A stretch of DNA of 64,000 nucleotides from Granulosicoccus sp963833195 (GCA_963833195.1 CAWHXF010000027.1:1550001-1614000), one strand, 5' to 3'; numbered from the stretch's first letter, positions 50,110 through 60,018 are shown. The notes: generated by a model from the letters alone, not told the origin. Numbers and translations: made by a program.

Positions 50110-51912
50110 ATGAACAAGCCACACGTACCCGCGCGCCCTGCGCGCGCCCGCCGCGCCTTCGTCCCGGCGCCCGTCTCCGCCCACGTGCGTCTCGCGCTCG
50201 TCGCGACCGCGCTGGGGGGCCTCTCCGCCTGCGGCGCCGACGCACCGAGCGAGCCCGACGACGGGGTGTCGGTCCCCATCGCGTCGTTGGGCGAGACCGC
50301 GCGCCCGATCGCGGCGCCATCGGGCGAAGGATTCGGACAGGAAGGCGCGTTCGACGACGGCTATCTCACGCTCGACGAAGCGTTGGCGGTGGCGGCCGCG
50401 TCCGGCCTGCCGGCCACGGCCGCCATCGCTCCGCTCGCGACGATCGATTCGGCGCTGTCCGCCGTCGATATCGCCGACGGATCCTCGACGAACGTACCGG
50501 TCGGGGTCGCACCGTCCACGTCCGACGTGCCGGCAGCGGCGAATCCCGAACCGGTCGAACCGACCGAGCCCGTCGAGCCGATCGCGCCTGCCGCGCCGTC
50601 GACCTCCGTCCCGACTCCCCGGCCCGATGCGGACGCGGAACCGCCGCAGCCCGAGGCTCCCGCGCCGGAACAGACGAGCGAGCCGACGCAAGGCGTGGCC
50701 TTCAAGGACACCCCCGAGGACGCGATCGGTGAAGACACACGCGGCCGGAGCTTCGCGTCCGGCACGACCGAAGGGTTCACGGGCGAGGTGCTGGACGACG
50801 GCAGGGTTCGCGTTGCCTGGGCGAGCGACCGCACCGCGCGCGGCTACAACGTCTACCGTGGCGCGAAGTACGTCGGCACCGTCTTCGCCACCGAGTGGGT
50901 CGACGACGACACGTGGGACGCCAATTTCTACTACGAGATCGAAGCCTTCGACTTCGTGGACAACTTCACCCGCATCGCCACGGGACTCACGGTGCCGGTG
51001 CGAGGTACCGGGCGCACGGATCCCGAGGCGAACCTGGCCGGCACGCCGCAGTTGCAGGACTACGCGCTGGTGTTCGAGGAGGAGTTCGAGGGCGACTCAC
51101 TGAATCTCGACACCTGGACCACGAGCTACCTGTGGGGCGATGACCTGGTCATCAACCAGGAGCAGCAGCACTACGTCGACATCGAGAACGAGCCGGACTT
51201 CGGGTTCGATCCGTTCGAGGTGGCCGACGGCTCGCTCACCATCAAGTCGATAGCCACGCCGCCGGAGCTGGCCGACAAGGCGAACGGTCAGCCCTACCTC
51301 TCGGGCGTCATCACGAGCTACGACGGCTTCAAGTTCACCTACGGCTACGCGGAGGCGCGCGCCAGGGTGCCCTACGGTCAGGGCCTGTGGTCGGCCTTCT
51401 GGTTGCTGAACGCCTACTACGGCGACGACGACCCCGAGATCGACATCATGGAGCACCTTGGCGACGACCAGGACGTCGTGTACCACACCTATCACTACTA
51501 CGACGGCGACGAGCTGCGCTCGACGAAGTCCCACCCCGTCCCCGGTGTGGACTACACCGCGGGCTTCCACACGTACTCCGTCGACTGGCGTCCCGGGCTC
51601 ATCGTGTTCTACGTCGACGGCAAGGAGACGCATCGGATCACCGACCCGCGCGTCTCCGACCAGGAGATGTACCTGATCGCCAACACGGCGCTCGGCGGCT
51701 GGTGGCCCGGCTCGCCCGACGCCACGACGCCCTTCCCGGCGAGCTACGAGATCGACTACATCCGCGTGTACCAGAAGAACGGTCCGTTCGACGACTCGCC
51801 GGTCTTCGACGATCCCACCTCGCGCGTGCCGTACGCCGACGCCGTGCTGGGCGCATCGCCCAACCACCGACCGCCGTTCGAGCTGTGGCCGGAGGGTTAC
51901 CCCACGCGCTGA
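50110..51912 (+). CDS. GH16 family endo-glycosidase lipoprotein with FN3-like domain
   Basis: 600 residues. Lipobox LGGLSAC (about residue 40), Pro/Ala/Glu-rich linker, an FN3-like segment (GRVRVAWASDRTARGYNVYRG to TGLTVPVRG), and a GH16 domain from about residue 335. Catalytic motif DPEIDIMEHLG at nt ~51427-51460 keeps nucleophile Glu, Asp and acid/base Glu, and the tryptophan-rich cleft strand GLWSAFWLLN is intact. GH16 enzymes cut beta-1,3/1,4-glucans, agar, carrageenan and similar polymers; specificity is not readable here. ATG 50110 has AGAAGGA directly adjacent, an unusually short spacing. The 3' end overlaps the convergent gene by 16 nt. Confidence 0.9.
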   Translation: MNKPHVPARPARARRAFVPAPVSAHVRLALVATALGGLSACGADAPSEPDDGVSVPIASLGETARPIAAPSGEGFGQEGAFDDGYLTLDEALAVAAASGLPATAAIAPLATIDSALSAVDIADGSSTNVPVGVAPSTSDVPAAANPEPVEPTEPVEPIAPAAPSTSVPTPRPDADAEPPQPEAPAPEQTSEPTQGVAFKDTPEDAIGEDTRGRSFASGTTEGFTGEVLDDGRVRVAWASDRTARGYNVYRGAKYVGTVFATEWVDDDTWDANFYYEIEAFDFVDNFTRIATGLTVPVRGTGRTDPEANLAGTPQLQDYALVFEEEFEGDSLNLDTWTTSYLWGDDLVINQEQQHYVDIENEPDFGFDPFEVADGSLTIKSIATPPELADKANGQPYLSGVITSYDGFKFTYGYAEARARVPYGQGLWSAFWLLNAYYGDDDPEIDIMEHLGDDQDVVYHTYHYYDGDELRSTKSHPVPGVDYTAGFHTYSVDWRPGLIVFYVDGKETHRITDPRVSDQEMYLIANTALGGWWPGSPDATTPFPASYEIDYIRVYQKNGPFDDSPVFDDPTSRVPYADAVLGASPNHRPPFELWPEGYPTR

Positions 51913-52598
51913 GACGCGATCCGCCCGGAGGCAGCCCGACCGCCGCTCACGCGGAAGGGCGGTCCGGGCAGGTGGAAGGTCCGGATCATCAGCTCGAACG
52001 CCTCCTCCAGCAGACGAGCCTGGGCCGGTTCGCCGATGGCGTAGAAGCCGATCGTCCAGCCGGTACCGCGCACCTCTGCCTGATGCACCACGAGGTCGAG
52101 CGAGGCCTGACCGATGCGATGGTCGTCGATGCGCAGCGAGTCCCGCAGACCCGCACGGCCATCGATAGAGATCTCGCGCGTCAGCGTACCGTCGGTATGG
52201 AAGAGTCCCGATTCGGTGCCCGGCAGTATCTCGATCATCACGTAGTCGGCGAAGACGTCGTCGGGACCGTCGCGCGGCGCCTCGAAGCCGACGACGTGCC
52301 CCGTCTCGACCATCGCCGCCACCGGATCGGGAACGTCGCGCGGCGCCTCGGTGACGGTGACGATCGGGGTCCAACCGGCCGGAACGGCCATCTCGAAGGC
52401 GAGGTCCGGGTCCACGTAGGCGGCGAAGCTGGCCACCCCTCCCACCGGCTGCGAGACGGGGCCGACCACGCCGTCCTGGGACATCGATTCCAGGTTCGAG
52501 AGCGACCGATCGGGCCGGACCTCGACGACGATCAGCGTTGCCACGCCCAGCGCGACCGACAGAGGAAGCAGGATGGCGTGGCGCATGGCGCCGAGCAT
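51897..52598 (-). CDS. Membrane-anchored/exported protein of unknown function
   Basis: 233 residues. One N-terminal hydrophobic segment (HAILLPLSVALGVATLIVVEV) acts as signal or anchor. The rest is a mixed alpha/beta domain (FEMAVPAGWTPIVTVTEAP, YVMIEILPGTESG, WTIGFYAIGEPAQARLLEEAFELMIRTFHLP) with the general look of a PsbP-like or DUF1795 fold, but I do not recognise a specific family. Start 52598 gives a compact leader; 52586 is equally possible. It converges with the GH16 gene with a 16-nt overlap and follows the repeat lipoprotein by 76 nt. Confidence 0.6.
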   Translation of the reverse strand: MLGAMRHAILLPLSVALGVATLIVVEVRPDRSLSNLESMSQDGVVGPVSQPVGGVASFAAYVDPDLAFEMAVPAGWTPIVTVTEAPRDVPDPVAAMVETGHVVGFEAPRDGPDDVFADYVMIEILPGTESGLFHTDGTLTREISIDGRAGLRDSLRIDDHRIGQASLDLVVHQAEVRGTGWTIGFYAIGEPAQARLLEEAFELMIRTFHLPGPPFRVSGGRAASGRIASQRVG

Positions 52599-52674
52599 GC
52601 TCGCATCGGCGCTCGCGCGGGTTGACGGATACCTCGGTTTCAAGGCGCCGTGTCGATCGATACGACGCTTCCCG

Positions 52675-54880
52675 TCAGCCGGGGCCGATGATTACCGTCG
52701 ACGTCCCGGCCGAACCACCGGAATCGACGCCGTCGCTGTCGTCGTCGTCGCCGGTGGCAGCGTCCTCGCCACCGTCCGCGTCTCCGCCGGCGTCACCGTC
52801 CGCGCTGCCGCCCGTATCGCCGGTGGTGCCACCCGCACCGCCCCCTGAATCCGCCACGCCGTCGGTCGGACCGATGTCGCCGTCCGCACCTGTTGCGGCG
52901 TCGGTCCCCGCATCGTCGTCGGACACGTCGTCCATGCCCGCGTCGTCCGTACCCGCGTCGTCCGTACCGGCGTCGTCCGTACCGGCGTCGTCCGTACCGG
53001 CGTCGTCCGTACCCGTGTCGTCCGTACCCGTGTCGTCCGTACCCGTGTCGTCCGTACCCGTGTCGTCCGTGCCTGTGGCGTCCGTGCCTGTGGCGTCAGT
53101 CACTCCACCGTCGCTACCTGCCTCGTCCGTGCCGCCCGTCGTCGTATCGCCGCCGTCGGCACCGGCGTCGACGCTCCCCGAGTCGTCGGTCCCCGCACCA
53201 TCCGTACCCGAGTCGGAGACACCAGTGGTGGAGGTGGTCGCGCCGCCTTCCGACTCTCCCCCACCGCTGGTGTCTCCGCCCGTGGCGCCCGGACCGGCGC
53301 CGTCCGTGGCGCCTCCGTCATCCAGACCGGCGGTGGTGGCACCACCTCCGCCGTCGTCACCCCCGTCTTCCGTACCCTCGGTCCCGCCAACATCGGTGCC
53401 ATCGGTCGCACCGTCGCCTCCGCCATCGTCCGCGCCGTCGTCCGCGCCATCGTCCGCGCCATCGTCCGCGCCGTCGTCCGCGCCGTCGTCCCCACCGTCG
53501 TCCGCGCCGTCGTTCCCGCCATCATCCCCGCCGCCGTTCCCACCGCCGTTCCCGCCGCCGTTCCCACCGCCGCTCGTCCCCGCCGTCATCCCCGCCCTCG
53601 TCCCCGCCGTCATCCCCGCCCTCGTCCCCGCCCTCGTCCCCACCGTCGTCCCCGCCGGGAGTCGGCGCCGGAAGCTCGCAGGCATCGCCGATGTCGTCGT
53701 CGTCCGAATCGAGCTGATTCGGATTCGGCACGCTGGGACAGTTGTCCTCGGCGTCCGGCACGCCGTCGTCGTCCCGATCGGCCAGGGCTTGGCACGCTGC
53801 ATTGCCGGTGGACGGGATGCACGGGTCGGTGTCGTCCGCGTCGTTGTCCTCGCGGCGACCATCGCCGTCGGCGTCCACCTCGGAGGACTCCAGGTAATCG
53901 GGAGTGCCGTCCCGGTCGCGGTCGGCGGTCTGCGTCTCCTGGGCGTCCGTGCGGCCGTCGCCATCGGTGTCGGTCGAGCAGCCGGGCTGGAACTGCGAGA
54001 TCGTGCACGGATCGATGGGCGGGTCGCTGCTGTCGAGCGGTCGGCTGCCGTCCGCTATCTCCGCGATGTTCGTGAGGCCGTCGTTGTCGTCGTCGAACTC
54101 GGTCCGATAGTCGTTCGCACCGATGCTCACCGTGACGCCGCTGCCCGACGCGACTCTGCGGTCCACCACCGCGATGCGCAAGGTGCCGGCGAGCACGCGC
54201 ACGTCGAGGAAGAGCTCGCTGTTCTCGGGCACCTCGACGCTGCCGCGCCACAGGTTGCCGTCGCGAGTGAGCGCGACCGGTTCGTCGTTGACGGTGGCCA
54301 CGAGCTCGATCCCCTCCAGCGTGCTGGCATCGGCGCCCGACAGGCGCGCGGGCAACGCGAGCTCGATCGGGACGGTGACGAACACGACCGGAACGCCGGG
54401 CGAGCTCGCGTCGAAGGGGTCGGTGCCGGCTTCGCGTTCGGCGAGGTTGCTGCGGTCGTCCTCGTCCTGGTCGAACGAGGTGTCGAACGTGTCGGCCGTG
54501 AACGGCACGGTGACCTCGGCCGCGTCGACCGGTATGAACACCTCGCTGGATGCCGAAGCCAGCAGCAGCAGCGGACGGTTCGGAATGGCCTCGAACCAGC
54601 GGATCGTGATCGTCACCGTGGTGCCGGCGGCGATGCGGGTCTCGGCGACGAACGTGCCGTCCGCGCCCGGTTCCACCGGCAGGCTCTCGCCGTCGACGTC
54701 GACGGCGACGCTGAGCGCGTCGCGATCCACCGCGCGGCTCTCCAGCAGCGGCACGGGCGGCGTCAGGGAGAACGACATGCCCCCGTCCGGGCGTACCGTC
54801 GCCGAGCCGCCGTCGCCCTCGCCGCAACCCGCCAGCACGAGCAGCATGCACAAGGCGGCGAGACGGGTGAAGGAGCGCAT
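52675..54880 (-). CDS. Calcium-repeat lipoprotein with long Gly/Asp/Thr tail, one frameshift as read
   Basis: About 734 residues when repaired. Lipobox LLVLAGC in a leader starting MRSFTRLAALC (54880); a GTG at 54934 overlapping the upstream stop is an alternative start. Two Ig-like units each end in an EF-hand-like loop (SFDQDEDDRSNLAE; EFDDDNDGLTNIAE), then thrombospondin type 3-like repeats (DTDGDGRTDAQE, DRDRDGTPDYLE, DRDDDGVPDAEDNCPSVPN). The remaining ~360 residues are Gly/Asp/Thr/Ala repeats ending STVIIGPG. The frame breaks at 53572: removing one base joins DGGDE to GGGNGGG and the tail stays open to 52675. Probably a surface, Ca-binding protein; the tail function is unknown. Confidence 0.8.
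52926..53096. repeat. 15-bp tandem repeat encoding Gly-Thr-Asp-Asp-Thr/Ala
   Basis: About 11 copies of cgtcgtccgtacccg with few changes; minus-strand translation GTDDT/GTDDA. Near-identity between units suggests recent expansion. Confidence 0.9.
53419..53655. repeat. 12-bp-family repeats encoding Gly-Ala/Asn-Asp-Asp runs
   Basis: cgccatcgtccg-type units at 53419-53520, then ccgccgttccca-type units to about 53575, then cgtcatccccgccct units to 53655. They encode GADD, GGGN and GGDDGGDE runs; the single-base frameshift at 53572 lies inside. Confidence 0.8.
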
Positions 54881-54930
54881 GGGGGCGAAGCTCGCGAGGG
54901 CGGGGAAACGAACGTCGATGACGGCAACGC

Positions 54931-55557
54931 TCACGGCAACGGCTCCACGACGATGCGCACCGGCACGCCGTTCGGATCGTCGGCACGCGGACCGTCGTCG
55001 CTGTCGGAGCCGCCTCCGGCGACGGCCGCGATGGCGCCGACCGCGATGACGCCGAGCACGCCGTAGAGCACCTTGCGGCCGGTGGACATGCCGGGCTCCG
55101 GCACGCCCGCGGCATCCGCCACGGGCGGGGCCGCGTCCTGCCCGAGTTGCCGCTCCAGCGGGTCGAACGCGAAGCCGCGGATGCTGCGGTTGCCGGCGCC
55201 GTCGCGCGCCTCGACGTAGTACTGCAGCACCGAGGCGTCGCTGCCGGCGGTCTCCACGGACGCCGAATAGATCGACGTTTCGCCGAGCGGCTCCATCTCG
55301 ATGGACTCGTACGCCGCATCGGGATCGAGCCGGTAGTGCAGCGTGACCGAATCCACGCCGATGTCGTCGGTGATGCCGGCGGAGACGACCTGCGTGTCGC
55401 CGAGGATGCCCCGATCGACGGGCTCGAACTCGATGCGCGGTGGCTCGGTGTCGCCTTGCGCCTGCGCGTACGCGCCCGACGGCAGGCCGAGCAACAACGT
55501 GGACAGCAGGTAGCCGAGGGCCGCGAGTGCGGCCACGGGGCGTCGGGAGGCGTTCAT
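54931..55557 (-). CDS. Exported Ig-like protein with C-terminal membrane segment
   Basis: 208 residues. Signal peptide ending SGAYAQAQG; one beta-sandwich domain (EPPRIEFEPVDRGILGDTQVVSAGITDDIGVDSVTLHYR to YYVEARDGAGNRS) of the kind found in Ig/FN3-like extracellular proteins; then a linker and a single membrane helix (VLYGVLGVIAVGAIAAVAGGG) near the C-terminus. Its stop overlaps a GTG of the calcium-repeat lipoprotein gene (GTGA), and it follows the coiled-coil gene by 58 nt, so the three form one operon. Confidence 0.65.
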   Translation of the reverse strand: MNASRRPVAALAALGYLLSTLLLGLPSGAYAQAQGDTEPPRIEFEPVDRGILGDTQVVSAGITDDIGVDSVTLHYRLDPDAAYESIEMEPLGETSIYSASVETAGSDASVLQYYVEARDGAGNRSIRGFAFDPLERQLGQDAAPPVADAAGVPEPGMSTGRKVLYGVLGVIAVGAIAAVAGGGSDSDDGPRADDPNGVPVRIVVEPLP

Positions 55558-55615
55558 GCGCGTTGTACTCCGGGCTCGATGCCGTCGGACGAGGGGCGAG
55601 CCCGCGCGCGGCGGA

Positions 55616-57661
55616 TCACCAGTCGATGGCCGACCAGCCGCTGCCGGAGCGGCGACTGGTCAGTGTAATGGATGCGATGTCGGCGGGCGCCGCGAGCGGC
55701 GTGCCGTCGGCGCGGCGCATGGTGTCGATGCGCAGGGTACCGGTGATGGTGCCGGCCGCCTCGCGCGTCGCGACGCCCGCGATGCTCGCATCGATGCTCG
55801 ACGCGTTCGCGAACGCCTGCATCAGTTGCTGCACGCGGCCGGGTGACGAATCGGTCAGGGCGATGACCTCGCCGATGTCGCGGGCCTCTATGGCGGCTTC
55901 CAGCCGCCGGAAGCGACCGTACACCTGCTCCAGGTCGGCGTCGCCGATGGTCCGCGGGCCCGGGGTCGGTGCCTGCGTATCGGGCGCCCGCGCGATCGGC
56001 TCCGGCGCCGGTGCGATCGGCATGATCGGTGGCGTCGGTGCCGCCCGTGCGGCGGCGCGGGCATCGGCGGCCGCCAGCGCTTCGGCTTCCGCCCGGTCGC
56101 GCGCGCGCTGCTCGGCCCGTGCGCGCACGGCCTGTTCCTCGCGCGCCCGCAACGACTCGCGGTCCTGACGCGCTCGCTCGACCGCTTCGGCCCGGTCGCG
56201 CGCCGCGCGGGCCTCCACCGCCTCGCGCTCGGCCGCCTCACGCGTCTCGCGCTCGGCCGCGGCGATGCGTCGCTCGCGCTCCGCGCGCTCCTCGGCCTCC
56301 TGCCGCTCGCGCGCGAACCGCTCGGCCTCGGCCTGCGCCGCGGCTTCGGCGCGCGCCGATTCCTGCGCGGCCGCCTCCCGCGCGGCGCGATCGCGGGCCG
56401 CCGCCTCGCGCTCGGCCGCCGCGGCCACGGCCGCTTCGCGCTCCGCACGGACGAGCTGGGCAGCCTCGGCGAGTCGTTCGAGCTCGGCCGCGCGGGCGGC
56501 TTCGGCCTCCGCGGCGGCGAGCTCCGCCGCCTCGCGCTCGGCGCGGGCCGCGGCCTCCTCCGCCGCGCGCGCGCGGGCCTCGGCGACACGCACGCGTTCG
56601 GCCTCCGCCTGCGCCGCACGCTCGGCCTCGGCGATGCGTCGCTCCTCGGCGATGCTTTGCTCATCGGCGAGGCGTCCCTGCTCGGCGAGGCGCCGTTCTT
56701 CCGCCAGACGCTGTTGTTCCGCCAGGGGCGGCTCTTCGGCGCCGGCGCCGACATCGCCGCCGGCGATGCGCGCGCGCAACGCATCGAACTCGCGCGCGCC
56801 GTAGCCGTAGACCCGAGGATCGAGTGCGTCGAGCGCCGCGAGCGCCTCGTCCGAGCGACCCTGCCCGACGAGATCCTCGATGGCCGTCAGCTCGCGCCTG
56901 AAGGTGTCGCCCAGGGAAGGTCGCGTCGCGATGGTCACTTCCGGGACGTCCGGTGCGGGGCCCGTCGCCGGAGCAAGGGCGATCGACTCGTCGCCGGACG
57001 GGGCTTCGCCGCGCAGCGCATCGACGACGAACCAGGCACCGCCGAGCACCAGCAGCGAGCCCGCGAGGCCGAGCCCGAGACGCAGCTTTCCCCCGCCGCC
57101 GGCGGTGGACTCCGACGCGCCGCGTCGCATGCCGGCGAACGCGTCGTCGTCCAGCTCGTAGGGCAGCGCGCGATCGATGGCGTCGCCGCGGCCGCGGCCC
57201 CGGGCCGGAGCGGGTCGCTCCCGTGCGAGGAAGTCGAAATCGTCCTCGTCGGGTGCGAACTCCACCCTCGGCTCGGCGTCCGGGGTGCGCCCCGGCGCGG
57301 GCGCCGCGGCGGGCAGCGGTGCCTCGGAGGCCTCCAGTCGCGCTCGTGCGCGTCGCGCCTCTGCGCCGCGCCGGGGTTCGTTGGCGCTGTCGCCGGTGGG
57401 GAAGGCGGGCACCTTCGGACGATAGGTGCGGTCCACCCGCACGCCCTGCGGGTCGTAGGGGGCGTCGGTCTCGAAGGGTTCGTCCGCGGCGGGCGGCCTC
57501 AGCGCCCCCGACACCTCGACGGGCACGGGAGCGCGGATGACGGGGCGCGCCGCCGGCTCGGACGTCGCGCGCGCACGCGCCTCGCGGCGCGCGTCGCCGT
57601 CGAGGAAATCGAACATCTCGTCCGTTTCGGGCACGTCGTCGTCGTAGCCGGGATCGGCCAT
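55616..57661 (-). CDS. Single-pass membrane protein with long Ala/Glu/Arg coiled coil
   Basis: 681 residues, unrecognised family. N-terminal ~190 residues are acidic and Pro-rich (DEMFDFLDGD and EDDFDFLARERP look like a repeated short motif), followed by one membrane helix (LGLGLAGSLLVLGGAWFVVDAL), a short helical-repeat-like domain (GQGRSDEALAALDALDPRVYG), a ~230-residue Ala/Glu/Arg coiled coil, a Pro-rich hinge, and a C-terminal ~110-residue alpha/beta domain (LEQVYGRFRRLEAAIEARD, GTITGTLRIDTMRRADG). The topology suggests a cytoplasmic N-tail and a periplasmic stalk. First gene of the minus-strand envelope operon, with a candidate promoter at 57743-57770. Confidence 0.65.
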   Translation of the reverse strand: MADPGYDDDVPETDEMFDFLDGDARREARARATSEPAARPVIRAPVPVEVSGALRPPAADEPFETDAPYDPQGVRVDRTYRPKVPAFPTGDSANEPRRGAEARRARARLEASEAPLPAAAPAPGRTPDAEPRVEFAPDEDDFDFLARERPAPARGRGRGDAIDRALPYELDDDAFAGMRRGASESTAGGGGKLRLGLGLAGSLLVLGGAWFVVDALRGEAPSGDESIALAPATGPAPDVPEVTIATRPSLGDTFRRELTAIEDLVGQGRSDEALAALDALDPRVYGYGAREFDALRARIAGGDVGAGAEEPPLAEQQRLAEERRLAEQGRLADEQSIAEERRIAEAERAAQAEAERVRVAEARARAAEEAAARAEREAAELAAAEAEAARAAELERLAEAAQLVRAEREAAVAAAAEREAAARDRAAREAAAQESARAEAAAQAEAERFARERQEAEERAERERRIAAAERETREAAEREAVEARAARDRAEAVERARQDRESLRAREEQAVRARAEQRARDRAEAEALAAADARAAARAAPTPPIMPIAPAPEPIARAPDTQAPTPGPRTIGDADLEQVYGRFRRLEAAIEARDIGEVIALTDSSPGRVQQLMQAFANASSIDASIAGVATREAAGTITGTLRIDTMRRADGTPLAAPADIASITLTSRRSGSGWSAIDW

Positions 57662-57742
57662 GGGCGCGGTTTTCCTGACCGGGATCGCGCTCCCTCGCCG
57701 ACGGGCGAGCGAGCGAGCGACCGGCGTCGGCTCTACGGCGCG

Positions 57743-57770
57743 ATGATAACGGAACGCCCGCCGCGTTCAG
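57743..57770 (-). promoter_or_regulatory. Candidate sigma70-type promoter for the envelope operon
   Basis: Minus strand: CTGAAC (57770-57765) and TATCAT (57748-57743) with a 16-bp spacer, about 80 bp upstream of the coiled-coil gene start. The -10 matches the consensus at five of six positions; the -35 is weak. Confidence 0.4.
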
Positions 57771-57897
57771 CTACGATTAATGTGATCTTGCGCGGTCTTC
57801 CAACCGGGACGGCCCGACCGACGCCGGGGCGACGACGACGCGGTGTCGTCGAAGGGTGGCCGAGGGGGCGTCGAGGGGTAGTCGCGGGACGCGGCGG

Positions 57898-58755
57898 TCA
57901 CAGATCGGCACGCTCTCGAGCGGCTTCTATGTAGAGGCTGCGCAGCCGCGTCGCCACGGGTCCCGGTCGGCCGTCGCCGAGCGTGGTGCCATCGATCTCG
58001 ACCACCGGCATCACGAACGACGAGGCGCTCGTGACGAACGCCTCGCTCGCCGCCTTCGCCTCCTCCACCGTGAACGGCGCCTCCACCACCTCGTACTCCG
58101 CCTCGCGCGCGAAACGCATGACGGCGGCGCGCGTGATGCCGGAGAGGATCTCGTGGCCGACCTGACGGGTGCGGATCGTGCGCTCGCCCGTGACGATCCA
58201 GGCGTTGTTGGACGTGCCTTCGGTCACGTGTCCGTCCTCGACCATCCAGGCGTCGTCCACGCCGGCGTCGAGCGCGGCCTGCTTCGCCATGCTGGGCGCG
58301 AGCAGTTGCACGGTCTTGATGTCGCGCCGGCGCCAGCGCGCGTCGTCGACGGTCACGACGCGGATGCCGCGCTCCGCCGCCGGCGCATCGCTGATGCGCT
58401 TGGCCTGCGTGAACATCACGAGCGACGACACGGGGTTCGCGGGGTAGGCGAAGTCCCGATCGGCCACGCCGCGCGAGACCTGCAGGTACACCATGCCCTC
58501 GTCGAGATCGTTCAGCTCGACGAGCTTGCGCTGCGCATCGACGATGTCCGCGTCGCTGGCAGGCGGCGCCATGGACAGCTCGCCGAGCGAACGAGCGAGA
58601 CGCGCCATGTGCGCGGCGTTGTCGATCAGGCGCCCGCCCAGCACGGTCGTCACCTCGTACACCGCGTCCGCGAACAGGAAGCCGCGGTCCAGCACCGAGA
58701 TCTTCGCCTCGCTCTCGGGCACGAAGTCGCCGTTGACGTAGAAGGTGCGGCTCAT
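57898..58755 (-). CDS. Class IV aminotransferase, D-amino-acid aminotransferase-like
   Basis: 285 residues, PLP-dependent fold type IV. FYVNGDFVPESEAKISVLDRGFLFADAVYE is the family N-terminus, the PLP-Lys is in RRRDIKTVQLLAPSMAKQ, and VTEGTSNNAWIV carries the cofactor-contacting Glu. Length and the start pattern fit D-alanine/D-amino acid aminotransferase better than branched-chain aminotransferase, but the two are hard to separate by eye. ATG 58755 (MSRTFYVNG) is chosen. It is divergent from the TAXI transporter across 263 bp. Confidence 0.88.
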   Translation of the reverse strand: MSRTFYVNGDFVPESEAKISVLDRGFLFADAVYEVTTVLGGRLIDNAAHMARLARSLGELSMAPPASDADIVDAQRKLVELNDLDEGMVYLQVSRGVADRDFAYPANPVSSLVMFTQAKRISDAPAAERGIRVVTVDDARWRRRDIKTVQLLAPSMAKQAALDAGVDDAWMVEDGHVTEGTSNNAWIVTGERTIRTRQVGHEILSGITRAAVMRFAREAEYEVVEAPFTVEEAKAASEAFVTSASSFVMPVVEIDGTTLGDGRPGPVATRLRSLYIEAARERADL

Positions 58756-58783
58756 GGTGCTCTGGCTGTGGGGTGGGGCGCTC

Positions 58784-58789
58784 AGTATA
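58784..58789 (-). promoter_or_regulatory. Candidate -10 element upstream of the aminotransferase
   Basis: TATACT on the minus strand, 29-34 bp upstream of ATG 58755, gives a leader of about 22 nt. No convincing -35 is visible. Confidence 0.3.
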
Positions 58790-59018
58790 GGGTCGGCCCG
58801 GCCCCCCACCCCATCGCACGGCGGTCATGCCTCGCATGCTTCGAGGCGGTGACGCACGGCCCCGTTCGGACGGTGCGGCTTGCGGCGTCGGCGCGACCTG
58901 TTCGACAATGGCACAGCGCTATTGAGGCATTCGCCCACTTCGGCATGGGCCGCCGCGGCGCGACAGACGGTCCGGGGCGGCACGCCCGGCCACTCACCTT
59001 CGCGAAAGGAACACACCG

Positions 59019-59999
59019 ATGTCCACCACCCCTTCCAGCCCGCCCCGCCGCACGGCTTTGGCCGTCGCGGCCGGTGCCGCCCTGGTGCTCGCCGTGCCGT
59101 TCGCGGCGCAGCGCGCGACCGCCGCCGAGTTCGTCAACGTGCTCACCGGCGGCACCTCCGGCGTCTACTACCCGCTCGGCGTGGGGCTGTCGAAGATCTA
59201 CGCCGAGAACATCCCCGACGTGCGCACGCAGGTGCAATCGACCAAGGCGTCGGTCGAGAACCTGAACCTGCTGCAGCGCGGGCGCGGCGAGATCGCGCTC
59301 GCGCTCGGCGACTCGGTCAAGCTCGCCTACGAGGGCGACGAGGAGGCGGGCTTCCCGGAGCCGCTCGACAAGCTGCGCGGCATCGCTGCCGTGTACCCCA
59401 ACGTGGTGCAGATCGTCGCCTCGCAGGAGAGCGGCATCACCGACTTCGCGGGTCTGGCCGGCAAGAGCCTGTCGGTCGGCGCGGCGAAGTCCGGCACCGA
59501 GCTGAACGCGCGCACCATCATGGCGGCCGCGGACATGAGCTACGACGACCTCGGCAAGACCGAGTACCTGCCCTTCGCCGAATCGGTGGAGCTGATCAAG
59601 AACCGCCAGCTCGACGCGACGCTGCAGTCGGCGGGCCTGGGCGTGGCGTCCATCAAGGACCTGGCCACCTCCCTGCCCATCACCGTGGTGTCCATTCCCG
59701 AGGACGTGGTGGCGAAGCTCGAGGCGCCCTACGTCGCGTCCACCATCCCGGCCGGCACCTACGACGGGCAGGAGGAGGACGTGCCGACCGTCGCGATCAA
59801 GAACTTCCTGATCACGCACGAGGACGTCTCCGAGGAGCTCGCCTACCAGATGACCAAACAGCTCTTCGAACACCTGCCCGAGCTCGAGTCGGCGCACCAG
59901 GCCGCGAAGGAGATCAGCCTCGAAGGTGCGATGGAAGGCATGCCCCTGCCGCTGCACCCGGGGGCGGAGCGGTATTACAAGGAACAGGGCCTGATGTGA
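59019..59999 (+). CDS. TAXI family TRAP transporter solute-binding protein
   Basis: 326 residues. Signal peptide ending QRATAAEFV, then NVLTGGTSGVYYPLGVGLSKIY, the TAXI-family start, LLQRGRGEIALALGDS, and GLAGKSLSVGAAKSGTELNAR. Periplasmic binding subunit that delivers substrate to the fused permease 19 nt downstream. GAAAGGA lies 8-14 nt upstream of ATG. The substrate is unknown. Confidence 0.93.
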   Translation: MSTTPSSPPRRTALAVAAGAALVLAVPFAAQRATAAEFVNVLTGGTSGVYYPLGVGLSKIYAENIPDVRTQVQSTKASVENLNLLQRGRGEIALALGDSVKLAYEGDEEAGFPEPLDKLRGIAAVYPNVVQIVASQESGITDFAGLAGKSLSVGAAKSGTELNARTIMAAADMSYDDLGKTEYLPFAESVELIKNRQLDATLQSAGLGVASIKDLATSLPITVVSIPEDVVAKLEAPYVASTIPAGTYDGQEEDVPTVAIKNFLITHEDVSEELAYQMTKQLFEHLPELESAHQAAKEISLEGAMEGMPLPLHPGAERYYKEQGLM

Positions 60000-60018
60000 T
60001 TCCGGGCGCGCCCGCCCC

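Noticed and set aside
52926..53096. Regular 15-bp repeats as a CRISPR array
   Set aside because: Units are contiguous with no unique spacers and translate in frame within a lipoprotein gene.
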